The translations under genes were made by a program, and so were the position numbers. DNA of 24,463 nt from contig JACPDP010000037.1 in the NCBI GenBank assembly GCA_016183945.1, forward strand, positions 14,597 to 39,059. The letters are read 5' to 3'. The DNA comes from Magnetospirillum sp. (GTDB taxonomy: Bacteria; Pseudomonadota; Alphaproteobacteria; Rhodospirillales; Magnetospirillaceae). Positions 1 to 6,747 of the stretch are shown piece after piece (the first letter of the stretch is position 1; every line of letters starts with the position of its first letter). The notes below the pieces were generated by a model. The model was not told the DNA's origin. It saw only the letters and a list, made by a program, of their open reading frames with translations, and ran no database searches.

Positions 1-1
1 G

Positions 2-367
2 GCGCTGCTGGCACTGCTGATGGTGCAGGGGTCGGCCGGGCTGTTCACCAGCGACGACATCTTCACCGACGGACCGCTGGCCTGGACGGTTTCGAGCACC
101 ACCGTCAAACAGCTCTCCACCGTGCACCGTCTCGGCGCCAAACTGCTGCTGGCGCTGGTGGCGCTGCATGTGGGCGCGGTGCTGTTCTATCTGCTGGCCA
201 AGGGCGAGAACCTAGTGCGGCCCATGCTGACCGGAGCCAAACGGGTGTCACCCGAGTTGGCCGCCAAGGCGGCGTCGCTGGAATTCCGCAGCCCGTGGCT
301 CGCCCTCGCCCTGCTGGCTGCCGCGGCCACCGTGGTGTTCGGCTGCCTGCGGCTGTGGGGGCATTGA
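2..367 (+). CDS. Cytochrome b561-like membrane protein, C-terminal part (5' truncated)
   Basis: The frame is open from the window edge and ends in TGA at 365-367, so the true start lies upstream. About 120 residues are visible. The hydrophobic stretch ALVALHVGAVLFYLLA and a last one near LALALLAAAATVVFGCL look like the final membrane helices of a di-haem cytochrome b561 / Ni-Fe hydrogenase-type cytochrome b. The His of STVHRLG and the His of VALHVGA are spaced as expected for haem ligands on one helix. Proteins of this family pass electrons between a soluble c-type cytochrome or dehydrogenase and the quinone pool in the inner membrane. The partner cannot be seen because the upstream genes are outside the window. 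Family call fairly sure, role inferred. Confidence 0.75.
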   Translation, partial: ALLALLMVQGSAGLFTSDDIFTDGPLAWTVSSTTVKQLSTVHRLGAKLLLALVALHVGAVLFYLLAKGENLVRPMLTGAKRVSPELAAKAASLEFRSPWLALALLAAAATVVFGCLRLWGH

Positions 368-580
368 GGAAGCGCCCGCGAGCAGTGCTGAGACCACGCC
401 GGCCATCCTCATCATATGCATCGGCCTACGCTCCCCCTGTGGCGGACGCCATGTGCGCCATTACCTGCATTTGCCCGGCGCATCCCATTTGCGCAACCTA
501 TGGCCCTCGTAGGGGGGGCGGCGATGCCGCCCATCGCCCGCGTCCCCATATCGGCACTTCGTGCAAACGGAGGGCGCTTC

Positions 581-1180
581 ATGTCGAAGACTCGGTTACC
601 CCGCCTCAAATCGCTGTGCGTGTTTTGCGGCTCGTCGCCCGGCGCCGATCCCCGCTTCCGCGAGGCCGCCGCCCGGCTGGGCCGGCGGCTCGCCGACGAG
701 GGAGTGCAACTGGTCTACGGCGGCGGCCAGCTCGGCATGATGGGGGCGTTGGCCGAGGCGGTGATGGCCACCGGCGGACGCGTCGTCGGCATCATCCCCG
801 AGCACCTGACCCGCATCGAGAAGGCTTACACCGGGATCACCGAACTGCGGGTCGTCGACAGCATGCACACCCGCAAGCAACAAATGTTCGCCCTGGCCGA
901 CGCCTTCGCCGTGCTGCCGGGCGGCATGGGGACCATGGACGAGACCTTCGAGGTTCTGACCTGGAAGCAGTTGCGGCTGCACCACAAGCCCATCGTCATC
1001 GTCAATCAGCACGGCTACTGGCAGACCTGGCTCGACCTCGCCGGACACGTCATCACCAACGGCTTCGCCCACTCCGACACGGCCCGGCTCTACTCGGTCG
1101 TCGACGACGTCGACCAGGTGCTGGCCACGGCCCGGGCAGGCATCGAAACCGTCGCGGGGGGCGAGCCGAGCCTGTTCTGA
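581..1180 (+). CDS. LOG-family protein (TIGR00730), cytokinin riboside 5'-monophosphate phosphoribohydrolase-like
   Basis: This 199-residue protein has the Rossmann-like fold motifs of the LOG / lysine-decarboxylase-like family: CVFCGSSPG near residue 12, GGGQLGMMG near 47, and the diagnostic PGGMGTMDE around 109-117, which binds and hydrolyses the N-glycosidic bond of nucleoside 5'-monophosphates. In bacteria the physiological substrate is often simply AMP or another purine nucleotide. The start at 581 is chosen because GGAGGG at 569-574 is well spaced, and because family members begin a few residues before the CVFCGSS motif. The same frame is open further upstream to 416, but that part reads as non-coding. 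It stands alone, followed by a 164-base gap before icd. Old 'lysine decarboxylase' labels for this family are wrong. Confidence 0.9.
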   Translation: MSKTRLPRLKSLCVFCGSSPGADPRFREAAARLGRRLADEGVQLVYGGGQLGMMGALAEAVMATGGRVVGIIPEHLTRIEKAYTGITELRVVDSMHTRKQQMFALADAFAVLPGGMGTMDETFEVLTWKQLRLHHKPIVIVNQHGYWQTWLDLAGHVITNGFAHSDTARLYSVVDDVDQVLATARAGIETVAGGEPSLF

Positions 1181-1270
1181 TTGCCCACCCGAACCCTATC
1201 CCTTGGTGTAGCTTTCCGGCTTGCGTTCGCCATCGGCGATGAATATCGTGCGCGCCTGTCCGGGCGCGTG

Positions 1271-1321
1271 GAATTGCGGTTCCGCTGCGGCGAGGGGCGC
1301 ACCCCAGCGGACGCGCAATTC
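1271..1321 (+). other. Interrupted inverted repeat (leader hairpin) upstream of icd
   Basis: GAATTGCG at 1271-1278 pairs with CGCAATTC at 1314-1321, and CCGCTG at 1282-1287 pairs with CAGCGG at 1305-1310, separated by matching three-base internal loops. That gives a 14-pair interrupted stem ending 23 bases before the icd start. No T-run follows, so it is not an intrinsic terminator. A weak sigma70-like pair (TTGCGT 1221-1226, TATCGT 1244-1249, 17-base spacer) would place the hairpin in the icd 5' leader. It could be an mRNA structure or a binding site for a dimeric regulator. The function is unknown. Confidence 0.5.
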
Positions 1322-1344
1322 AAGCTTCTACGGGGTACACGTCG

Positions 1345-2562
1345 ATGAAGAAGATCAAGGTCGTCAATCCCGTCGTCGAACTCGACGGCGACGAGATGAC
1401 GCGCATTATCTGGCAATTCATCAAGGAGAAGCTGATTCTCCCCTATCTGGATATCGACCTCAAATACTACGACCTCGGCATCGAGCATCGCGATCGGACC
1501 GACGACCGGGTCACCGTCGAGTCGGCCGAGGCCATCAAGACGTATGGCGTCGGCGTCAAATGCGCCACCATCACGCCCGACGAGGCGCGGGTCAAAGAGT
1601 TCAACCTCAAGAAGATGTGGAAGTCGCCCAACGGCACCATCCGCAACATCCTGGACGGCACCGTCTTCCGCGAGCCCATCATCTGCAAGAACGTGCCGCG
1701 CCTGGTGCCGAGTTGGACCAAGCCCATCGTCATCGGCCGCCACGCCTTCGGCGACCAATATCGCGCCACCGATTTCAGGGTGCCCGGCCCGGGCACCCTG
1801 ACCATGACGTTCGAGGGCACCGACGGCCAGGTGATCGAACACGAGGTGTTCCAGTTCCCCGGTGCCGGCGTCGCCATGGGCATGTACAATCTGGACGAGT
1901 CCATCCGGGGCTTCGCCCGCGCCTGCTTGAACTACGGCAAGCAGAAGAAGTGGCCGGTCTACCTGTCCACCAAGAACACCATCCTCAAGGCCTATGACGG
2001 CCGCTTCAAGGACCTGTTCGAGGAGGTGTTCCAGGCTGAATTCAAGGCCGACTTCGACGCGCTGGGCATCACCTACGAGCACCGCCTGATCGACGACATG
2101 GTCGCCTCGGCCCTCAAGTGGTCGGGCGAATTCGTCTGGGCCTGCAAGAACTACGACGGCGACGTGCAGTCCGACACGGTGGCACAGGGCTTCGGCTCGC
2201 TGGGCCTGATGACCAGCGTGCTGATGAGCCCCGACGGCAGGACCGTCGAGGCCGAGGCCGCCCACGGCACGGTGACCCGCCACTACCGCGAGCACCAGAA
2301 GGGCAACAAGACCTCGACCAACCCGATCGCCTCGATCTTCGCCTGGACCCGCGGCCTCGCCCATCGCGCCAAGCTCGACGCCAACACAGCGCTGAAGCGC
2401 TTTGCCGATACCCTGGAAAAGGTGACGGTCGACACCATCGAGGCCGGCGCCATGACCAAGGACCTGGCCACCCTCATCGGCCCCCAGCAGCCTTGGCTGA
2501 CCACCAGCCAGTTCCTCGACAAGCTGGACGAGAACCTCAAGGAGAAGATGGGCATCGGCTGA
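1345..2562 (+). CDS. icd: NADP-dependent isocitrate dehydrogenase (eukaryotic-like type)
   Basis: This protein oxidatively decarboxylates isocitrate to 2-oxoglutarate with NADP+ in the TCA cycle and supplies cytosolic NADPH. At 405 residues it matches the dimeric subfamily shared by many alphaproteobacteria and eukaryotic IDH1/IDH2, not the roughly 416-residue E. coli type. Diagnostic stretches are the N-terminal [19 protein letters not shown], the substrate-binding [36 protein letters not shown] with [22 protein letters not shown], and [15 protein letters not shown] near the cofactor site. The gene is monocistronic, with its own leader and a strong terminator directly after it. The ATG at 1345 gives the standard N-terminus, although the Shine-Dalgarno before it (GGGG near 1332) is poor. 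Confidence 0.97.
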   Translation: MKKIKVVNPVVELDGDEMTRIIWQFIKEKLILPYLDIDLKYYDLGIEHRDRTDDRVTVESAEAIKTYGVGVKCATITPDEARVKEFNLKKMWKSPNGTIRNILDGTVFREPIICKNVPRLVPSWTKPIVIGRHAFGDQYRATDFRVPGPGTLTMTFEGTDGQVIEHEVFQFPGAGVAMGMYNLDESIRGFARACLNYGKQKKWPVYLSTKNTILKAYDGRFKDLFEEVFQAEFKADFDALGITYEHRLIDDMVASALKWSGEFVWACKNYDGDVQSDTVAQGFGSLGLMTSVLMSPDGRTVEAEAAHGTVTRHYREHQKGNKTSTNPIASIFAWTRGLAHRAKLDANTALKRFADTLEKVTVDTIEAGAMTKDLATLIGPQQPWLTTSQFLDKLDENLKEKMGIG

Positions 2563-2588
2563 GCCGAACGGCCCGCAATTCCAACGGC

Positions 2589-2620
2589 CCCGCCGGAGGC
2601 GACTCCGGCGGGTTTTTTTT
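2589..2620 (+). terminator. Intrinsic terminator of icd
   Basis: A perfect 10-bp stem, CCCGCCGGAG at 2589-2598 with CTCCGGCGGG at 2603-2612, is closed by the GNRA-type tetraloop GCGA and followed by eight T at 2613-2620. This is a textbook rho-independent terminator for the plus strand. The T-run reaches into the stop codon of the convergent fliP gene (2619-2621), so the two genes share no spacer beyond the hairpin. On the minus strand no T-run follows the stem, so fliP would not be efficiently ended here by the same mechanism. Confidence 0.93.
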
Positions 2621-3350
2621 ACGTCCCGAAACTCTGCACCAGGCTGCCCACCACCAGGTACCAGCCGTCGACCATGACGAAGAAGATCAGCTTGAACGGC
2701 ATGGCGATCATGGCGGGCGGAATCATCATCATGCCCATGCTCATCAGCACCGAGGCGATCACCATGTCGATGATGAGGAAGGGCAGGAAGATGAGGAAGC
2801 CGATCTCGAAGGCGCGGCGCAATTCGCTGATCATGAAGGCGGGAATCAGGGCCTTCAGCGGCACATCCTCCGGCCTCGCCACTTCCTTGGCCCGCGACAG
2901 GTCCATGAACAGGCGGAGGTCCTGGTCGCGCACATGCTTGGTCATGAAGGCATGCACCGGCTTGGCCGCCTTCTCGAACGCCTCCATCTCGTCGATGCGG
3001 CCGTCCATCAGCGGCTGGATGCCCTGATCCCAGGACTGTTCGAAGGTCGGCGCCATCACGAAGGCGGTCATGAACATGGCCAGGCTGATCATCACCATGT
3101 TGGGCGGGCTCTGCATGGTACCCAGCGCCTGGCGCAGGAAGCCCAGCACCACCACGATGCGGGTGAACGAGGTCACCATCACCAGGATCGACGGCGCCAC
3201 CGACAGCACCGTCATCAGCGCGATGATCTGCACCAGACGGCTGCTGGTGGCGGCGCTGTTGGGGCCGAAGTCGATATTCACCGACTGGGCCAATGCCGGA
3301 AACGCCAGCAGCGACAGCGCCAGCGATAGAGCCACGACGCGACGCTTCAT
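2619..3350 (-). CDS. fliP: Flagellar type III export gate protein FliP
   Basis: FliP forms, with FliQ and FliR, the helical core of the flagellar export gate inside the MS ring. The protein is 243 residues, matching E. coli (245). It starts with a cleavable signal peptide (MKRRVVALSLALSLLAFPALAQ), as known for FliP, then a periplasmic segment and helices around SRLVQIIALMTVLSVAPSIL, TSFTRIVVVLGFLRQALG and PNMVMISLAMFMTAFVM. After the acidic loop come the conserved AFMISELRRAFEIGFLIFLPFLIIDMVIASVLMSMGM and PFKLIFFVMVDGW. The ATG at 3350 overlaps the fliO stop (ATGA), which with the signal peptide fixes this start over the longer open frame. It is the last gene of the minus-strand flagellar operon. 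Confidence 0.96.
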   Translation of the reverse strand: MKRRVVALSLALSLLAFPALAQSVNIDFGPNSAATSSRLVQIIALMTVLSVAPSILVMVTSFTRIVVVLGFLRQALGTMQSPPNMVMISLAMFMTAFVMAPTFEQSWDQGIQPLMDGRIDEMEAFEKAAKPVHAFMTKHVRDQDLRLFMDLSRAKEVARPEDVPLKALIPAFMISELRRAFEIGFLIFLPFLIIDMVIASVLMSMGMMMIPPAMIAMPFKLIFFVMVDGWYLVVGSLVQSFGT

Positions 3351-3640
3351 TTGGGGATCTCCGATTCGAAGCGAGGCTGGGCGATGTCGCGTTCCACCAC
3401 CACCGGGCCGTTGCTGCCCAGCAGCAACAGATGCTCGCGGTCGTCGCGGCGGACCAGCACCAGCCGATGCTTGGCGTCCAGCGGCATGGCCTCGACCAGG
3501 GCCAGGCGGCGACGGCCGGTGCCGCGAGCCACCACCATTCCGCCCAAGCCGTAGCGCCGCACCGCCCACAGGGCGGCCAACACCAGGCCCAGCACCAACA
3601 CCAGCGAGAGGACGAAGCGGACGTAGACGGCGGCGTCCAC
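3347..3640 (-). CDS. fliO: Flagellar biosynthesis protein FliO
   Basis: This is a 97-residue bitopic membrane protein with one N-terminal helix (residues about 6-26, rich in V and L) followed by a cytoplasmic beta-rich domain containing VEAMPLDAKHRLVLVRRDDREHLLLLG. That is the typical FliO/MopB pattern of a 'lxxKhrlvlV...llLlG' core. FliO stabilises FliP during assembly of the export gate and does not remain in the finished structure in the studied species. The start codon is GTG at 3640, only three bases after the upstream gene, and the stop overlaps the fliP ATG. Adjacent fliO-fliP order supports the call. Confidence 0.9.
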   Translation of the reverse strand: MDAAVYVRFVLSLVLVLGLVLAALWAVRRYGLGGMVVARGTGRRRLALVEAMPLDAKHRLVLVRRDDREHLLLLGSNGPVVVERDIAQPRFESEIPK

Positions 3641-3643
3641 GGC

Positions 3644-3943
3644 TCAGGCGCCCGGCGGCGTGGCGCCGTCCAGAGGGACGGCAAAAGGTTGATGGCGTTC
3701 CTGGATGGCCTCGGCCAGGTGGTCGAGATCGGCGATCAGGGCCTCCATGCCGGGGCGGAAGATCGCCCCCTCGTCCCGTTCCATGCCGGCCAGCGCCTCG
3801 CAGATGAAGCGGACCTTGCCCTCCAGGGCGGAGAGGTCGACCATGGTGCCGGTGGCCAGCAGGCGGTAGGCGGTGGTGACCAGCGAGGCCGCCTTCTCCA
3901 ACTCTTCGCGCACCACGGCGGCGGCAATCACGGTAGCGGTCAT
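3644..3943 (-). CDS. Small helical protein of unknown function in the flagellar operon
   Basis: This 99-residue protein matches no family I recognise. It is predicted to be almost wholly alpha-helical, with an Ala/Leu/Glu-rich heptad-like pattern through residues 10-85 (REELEKAAS..., DLSALEGKVRFICEALAGM..., MEALIADLDHLAEAIQERH) and a Pro/Gly tail. There is no signal peptide or membrane segment. The ATG overlaps the flhX stop by four bases (ATGA), and fliO begins three bases after its own stop, so it is translated as part of the flagellar operon. Size and helicity resemble small export chaperones such as FlgN or FliT, but nothing in the sequence proves this. Confidence 0.8.
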   Translation of the reverse strand: MTATVIAAAVVREELEKAASLVTTAYRLLATGTMVDLSALEGKVRFICEALAGMERDEGAIFRPGMEALIADLDHLAEAIQERHQPFAVPLDGATPPGA

Positions 3944-4287
3944 GGTGCCGCCGGAGCGGCCGGCATCAGCCGGCTGTTGGCGCGGTAGACATAGGCGAGA
4001 ATCTCGGCGACGGCGACAAAGGCCTCCACCGGAATGACGGTATCGAGTTCAACCGCCGCCAGCACCTCGGCGAGGTCGGCGTCGGTGCGCACGGCGACCC
4101 CGCTGGCGAAGGCCAACTGCAGGATCTGCTCGGCCACCGAGCCGCGGCCCGACGCCACCACCCGGGGCGCCCCGCCGGCGGCGGCATCATGGTGCAGCGC
4201 GACGGCGACCTGGCGCTGCGGCCGGCCGGCCGGCGCCCCGGCCGGTTCGGCCTCGGCGCGCTCGTCCCACAAGTCCTTGCCGCCCAT
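3940..4287 (-). CDS. FlhB C-terminal-domain-like protein (FlhX type), export apparatus
   Basis: Residues from PQRQVAVALHHDA to the end match the cytoplasmic tail of FlhB/YscU export switches: AVALHHD, then PRVVASGRGSVAEQILQLA, GVAVRTDADLAEVLAAVELDTVIPVEAFVAVAEILAYVYRAN. Compare the C-terminus of the true FlhB here, where the same elements follow NPTH. There are no membrane helices and no NPTH autocleavage motif, so it corresponds to the stand-alone FlhB C-terminal piece called FlhX in some bacteria, which can substitute for or assist FlhB-C. The ATG at 4287 is chosen because GGTGA lies seven bases before it and because a candidate CtrA-linked promoter sits just upstream. Alternatives are ATG 4317 and GTG 4338. 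It is the first gene of the fliOP operon. Confidence 0.8.
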   Translation of the reverse strand: MGGKDLWDERAEAEPAGAPAGRPQRQVAVALHHDAAAGGAPRVVASGRGSVAEQILQLAFASGVAVRTDADLAEVLAAVELDTVIPVEAFVAVAEILAYVYRANSRLMPAAPAAP

Positions 4288-4330
4288 GCGCCTGTCACCG
4301 AAGTTGCGGCCCACCATGTGGGCGCGATAG

Positions 4331-4368
4331 ATTATCACTCTCCTCGTGCCGGGTTAATATTCGGTTTA
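4331..4368 (-). promoter_or_regulatory. Candidate CtrA-dependent promoter for the flhX-fliOP operon
   Basis: TTAATATTCGGTTTA at 4354-4368 matches the alphaproteobacterial CtrA box TTAA-N7-TTAA at seven of eight positions. Read leftwards, a -10-like GATAAT (ATTATC on plus, 4331-4336) lies 17 bases from the box edge, so the CtrA box would occupy the -35 region, as in known CtrA-activated flagellar promoters. The predicted transcript would begin near 4324, upstream of the ATG at 4287. The geometry is seen directly. CtrA binding is inference. Confidence 0.55.
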
Positions 4369-4411
4369 GGGAACGACAGTGTAGAGTGTAGAGCAGGGCG
4401 TCGGCAGCCGA

Positions 4412-4427
4412 TTCACTGAATCTTAAC
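4412..4427 (+). promoter_or_regulatory. Second candidate CtrA box, flgB side
   Basis: TTCA at 4412-4415, seven bases, then TTAA at 4423-4426 followed by C gives a second seven-of-eight match to TTAA-N7-TTAA, with the TTAACC half-site often strongest in CtrA sites. It lies 77 bases before the flgB start. I find no convincing -10 hexamer downstream of it, so its placement relative to a start site is unclear. Together with the box at 4354-4368 it brackets the divergent promoter region. A short tandem repeat of GTAGAG(T/C) sits between them at 4381-4394. Confidence 0.45.
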
Positions 4428-4503
4428 CCCGCCGGAGCACAGTAGTGGCCACCTGAGGCGAGCGCCCGAAGTGCGTCCGCGGGGGCATGCGAGGGCCGGC
4501 ACC

Positions 4504-4905
4504 GTGTTCGACAACCTGAATATCCTGAAGATGGCCCGAGCGAAGATGGATTGGCTGTCGCAGCGCCAGGAGGTGCTGGCCGGCAACGTCGCCAATGCCG
4601 ACACCCCGCGCTACCTGCCCAAGGACATCAAGCCGCTGAACTTCAAGGAGGTTCTGTCCGGCTCCTCCGCCCCGGCGGTCCAGGTGGCCGCCACCAACCC
4701 GCAGCATATCGTTCCCGAGATGGGGCCGGACCCGTTCAAGGCGCAGTCCGTGCGTCGCACCTACGAGTCGTCGCCGGACGGCAACGCCGTCATTCTCGAA
4801 GAGCAGATGGCCAAGATCGGCGAATCCAAGGGAGCCTACGAGCTCGCCGCCGGGCTGTACCAGAAGCATGCCCGCATGATCCGCACCGCGCTGGGCAACC
4901 GGTAA
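4504..4905 (+). CDS. flgB: Flagellar proximal rod protein FlgB
   Basis: FlgB is a proximal rod subunit, exported through the flagellar type III gate to build the rod on the MS ring. The protein is 133 residues (E. coli 138) with the family N-terminal motif WLSQRQEVLAGNVANADTPRYLPKD around residues 16-40 and the helical C-terminus GAYELAAGLYQKHARMIRTALG. The GTG at 4504 is taken as start because GAGGG at 4491-4495 is spaced eight bases before it, and because the protein then begins MFDNLNILKM as homologues do. A longer GTG start at 4471 adds eleven unlikely residues. It is the first gene of the plus-strand flagellar operon, 12 bases before flgC. Confidence 0.94.
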   Translation: MFDNLNILKMARAKMDWLSQRQEVLAGNVANADTPRYLPKDIKPLNFKEVLSGSSAPAVQVAATNPQHIVPEMGPDPFKAQSVRRTYESSPDGNAVILEEQMAKIGESKGAYELAAGLYQKHARMIRTALGNR

Positions 4906-4917
4906 CCGAGGAACACC

Positions 4918-5328
4918 ATGGACGAACTGTCCAAGAGCACCACGATCGCGATTTCCGGCATGAAGGCCCAGGCCCAGCGCCTGCGTGTCATCTCGGAAAA
5001 CCTGGCCAACGCCGACTCGCTGGCTCAGGGCCCCGAAGGCACGCCTTATAAGCGCAAGATCGTCACCTTCAAGAACGAACTCGACCGCGCCACCGGCATC
5101 AATTCGGTCAAGGTCGACAAGGTGCGGCCCGACACCGCCGAGTTCCAGCGGCGCTACGACCCCAAGCATCCGTCGGCCGACCGTGACGGCTATGTGCTGG
5201 CGCCCAACGTCAATCCTCTCATCGAGATGATGGACATGCGCGAGGCGCAGCGCAGTTACGAAGCCAACCTCAACGTCATCAACGTTTCGCGCTCCATGCT
5301 GTCGCGCACCGTCGACATGCTGCGTTAG
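4918..5328 (+). CDS. flgC: Flagellar proximal rod protein FlgC
   Basis: FlgC polymerises with FlgB and FlgF into the proximal rod. The protein is 136 residues, the normal length. It shows the rod-family N-terminal pattern AISGMKAQAQRLRVISENLANADS (residues about 9-33), the flexible middle ending DPKHPSADRDGYVLAPNVNPLIEMMDM, and the conserved C-terminal helix EAQRSYEANLNVINVSRSMLSRTVDMLR, which packs in the rod core. A GAGGAA-like ribosome site precedes the ATG. The gene lies between flgB and fliE with gaps of 12 and 11 bases, so the three are almost certainly co-translated. Confidence 0.97.
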   Translation: MDELSKSTTIAISGMKAQAQRLRVISENLANADSLAQGPEGTPYKRKIVTFKNELDRATGINSVKVDKVRPDTAEFQRRYDPKHPSADRDGYVLAPNVNPLIEMMDMREAQRSYEANLNVINVSRSMLSRTVDMLR

Positions 5329-5339
5329 GGTCCATCACC

Positions 5340-5651
5340 ATGACCAAGATTGCCAACGCCCTTGCCGCCTATGCCACCGCCGCCAATCCCTTCGCCGGCG
5401 CGGACGCCGCCGACAAGCCCGAGGCCGCGGCGGGAACCGATTTCGCCAGCGTGCTGAAGGATGCCGCCAAGGTGGCGGTCGGTGCCGTCAAGGAGGCCGA
5501 CCGCGCCTCGGCCTCGGCCATCGCCGGCAAGGCCGACATCCGCGAGGTGGTGGCCGCCGTCAACAACGCCGAGCTGACGCTGGAAACCGTCGTCGCCGTG
5601 CGCGACAAGGTGATCAACGCCTACAACGAAATCATGCGCATGCCCATCTGA
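5340..5651 (+). CDS. fliE: Flagellar hook-basal body junction protein FliE
   Basis: FliE is the adaptor between the export gate / MS ring and the rod, and is exported early. The protein is 103 residues (E. coli 104). The N-terminal half is Ala-rich and variable. The C-terminal part holds the family signature: DFASVLKDAAK, then SAIAGKADIREVVAAVNNAELTLETVVAVRDKVINAYNEIMRMPI, closing with the typical 'YxEImrMpi' end. It sits between flgC and fliQ as in many alphaproteobacteria. No start alternative is better than the ATG at 5340. Confidence 0.96.
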   Translation: MTKIANALAAYATAANPFAGADAADKPEAAAGTDFASVLKDAAKVAVGAVKEADRASASAIAGKADIREVVAAVNNAELTLETVVAVRDKVINAYNEIMRMPI

Positions 5652-5666
5652 CGGGCGGCGGGCGAG

Positions 5667-5942
5667 ATGACCGAGGCCGAGCTCATCGACATCGCCCGGG
5701 AATCGATCCTGGTGATGATCAAGGTGGCGGCACCGACGCTGTTGACCGGCTTGGCCGTGGGCCTGATCGTCTCCATCTTTCAGGCGCTGACCCAGATTCA
5801 GGAAATGACGCTCACCTTCGTGCCGAAGGTGCTGCTTGTGTTCGCCTCGATGATCATTTTCCTGCCGTTCATGCTCAATACGCTGACCGACTTCTGGAAG
5901 ATGATCATGGACCGGATCATCGCTGGCGGCGGCGGCGGTTGA
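5667..5942 (+). CDS. fliQ: Flagellar type III export gate protein FliQ
   Basis: This is a 91-residue integral membrane protein with two helices, about residues 14-38 (VMIKVAAPTLLTGLAVGLIVSIFQ) and 50-73 (VPKVLLVFASMIIFLPFMLNTL), which is the size and topology of FliQ. The loop ALTQIQEMTLTFVPK is the strongly conserved FliQ/SpaQ/YscS signature. Four FliQ copies wrap the FliP-FliR core of the export gate. The C-terminus ends in a run of Gly (GGGGG) not needed by the family. fliR follows after 25 bases. Confidence 0.97.
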   Translation: MTEAELIDIARESILVMIKVAAPTLLTGLAVGLIVSIFQALTQIQEMTLTFVPKVLLVFASMIIFLPFMLNTLTDFWKMIMDRIIAGGGGG

Positions 5943-5967
5943 CCCGGCGGCGACAGGGGACCGGCCG

Positions 5968-6732
5968 ATGCTGACCGAGCTTCTCACCCTGGACGTCTAC
6001 CGCTTCTTCCTGGTGTTCGCCCGCCTGGGCGCCGCGCTGATGGTGCTGCCCGGCTTCGCCGGCCGCCTGGTGTCGGCACGGGTTCGACTGCTGCTGGGCC
6101 TCAGCATCTCGTTCCTGATGCTGCCGGTGATCGGTCCCACCCTGCCGCCGCTGCCCACCAGCATCGGGCTGCTGCTGCTGCTGCTGCTGGGAGAAACCAC
6201 GGTCGGCGTGTTCATCGGCATGGTGGCGCAGCTGCTGCTGTCGGCGGTGAATATCGCCGGCACCTTCATCGGCTTTCAGACCGGTCTGACCAACGCCTTC
6301 TCCTTCGATCCCATCGCCGAGCAGCAGAGTCAGCTGCTCACCGGCTTCCTGTCGAACATCGCCCTGGTCACCATCTTCGCCGCCGACCTGCACCATATGA
6401 TGATCCGGGCCATGATCGATTCTTACGCGCTGTTCCGGCCCGGTCAACCGATGCCCTGGGGCGATTTCGCCGAGACCGTGGCGCACACCCTGACCGATGC
6501 CTTCCGGCTGGGCATTCAGCTGTCGGCACCCCTGGTGGCATTCGGCCTGGTGTTCTACACTGGACTTGGCGTGCTCTCGCGCCTGGTGCCGCAAATGCAG
6601 GTCTTCTTCGTCTCGCTCCCGCTTCAGGTGCTGGTGGGGCTGTGGCTGCTGATGGTGTCGTTGCCGACGATCATGCTGATCTTCCTGCGCTGGTTCGGTG
6701 ACGGCCTCAGCGCCTACACCGTCCCCCACTGA
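5968..6732 (+). CDS. fliR: Flagellar type III export gate protein FliR
   Basis: FliR is the single-copy subunit closing the FliP5-FliQ4-FliR1 export gate. At 254 residues with about six hydrophobic helices it has normal length (E. coli 261). Recognisable parts are FFLVFARLGAALMVLPGFAGRLVSARVRLLLGLSISFLMLPV near the N-terminus, GEFxxG-like GETTVGVFIGMVAQLLLSAVNIAGTFIGFQTGLTNAFSFDP in the middle, and LPLQVLVGLWLLMVSLP near the C-terminus. A run of seven CTG codons (6169-6189) encodes consecutive leucines within a membrane helix. It is followed by flhB after 15 bases. Confidence 0.97.
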   Translation: MLTELLTLDVYRFFLVFARLGAALMVLPGFAGRLVSARVRLLLGLSISFLMLPVIGPTLPPLPTSIGLLLLLLLGETTVGVFIGMVAQLLLSAVNIAGTFIGFQTGLTNAFSFDPIAEQQSQLLTGFLSNIALVTIFAADLHHMMIRAMIDSYALFRPGQPMPWGDFAETVAHTLTDAFRLGIQLSAPLVAFGLVFYTGLGVLSRLVPQMQVFFVSLPLQVLVGLWLLMVSLPTIMLIFLRWFGDGLSAYTVPH

Positions 6733-6747
6733 CGCCGGCGCCGCGCC

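Noticed and set aside
516..532. GGGCGGC-GAT-GCCGCCC hairpin upstream of the LOG-family gene
   Set aside because: Short stem with a three-base loop and no T-run. Such matches are expected by chance at this GC content, and a similar GGCGGCGATGCCGC string occurs near 11704.
1090..3684. Very long open frame on the minus strand opposite icd and fliP (over 800 codons)
   Set aside because: It is an artefact of high-GC third positions. The protein is low-complexity and the real genes icd and fliP are secure in other frames.
4471..4503. Longer flgB starting at GTG 4471
   Set aside because: The extra residues (RPRGHARAGT) have no counterpart in FlgB proteins, and the GTG at 4504 has a well-placed GAGGG.
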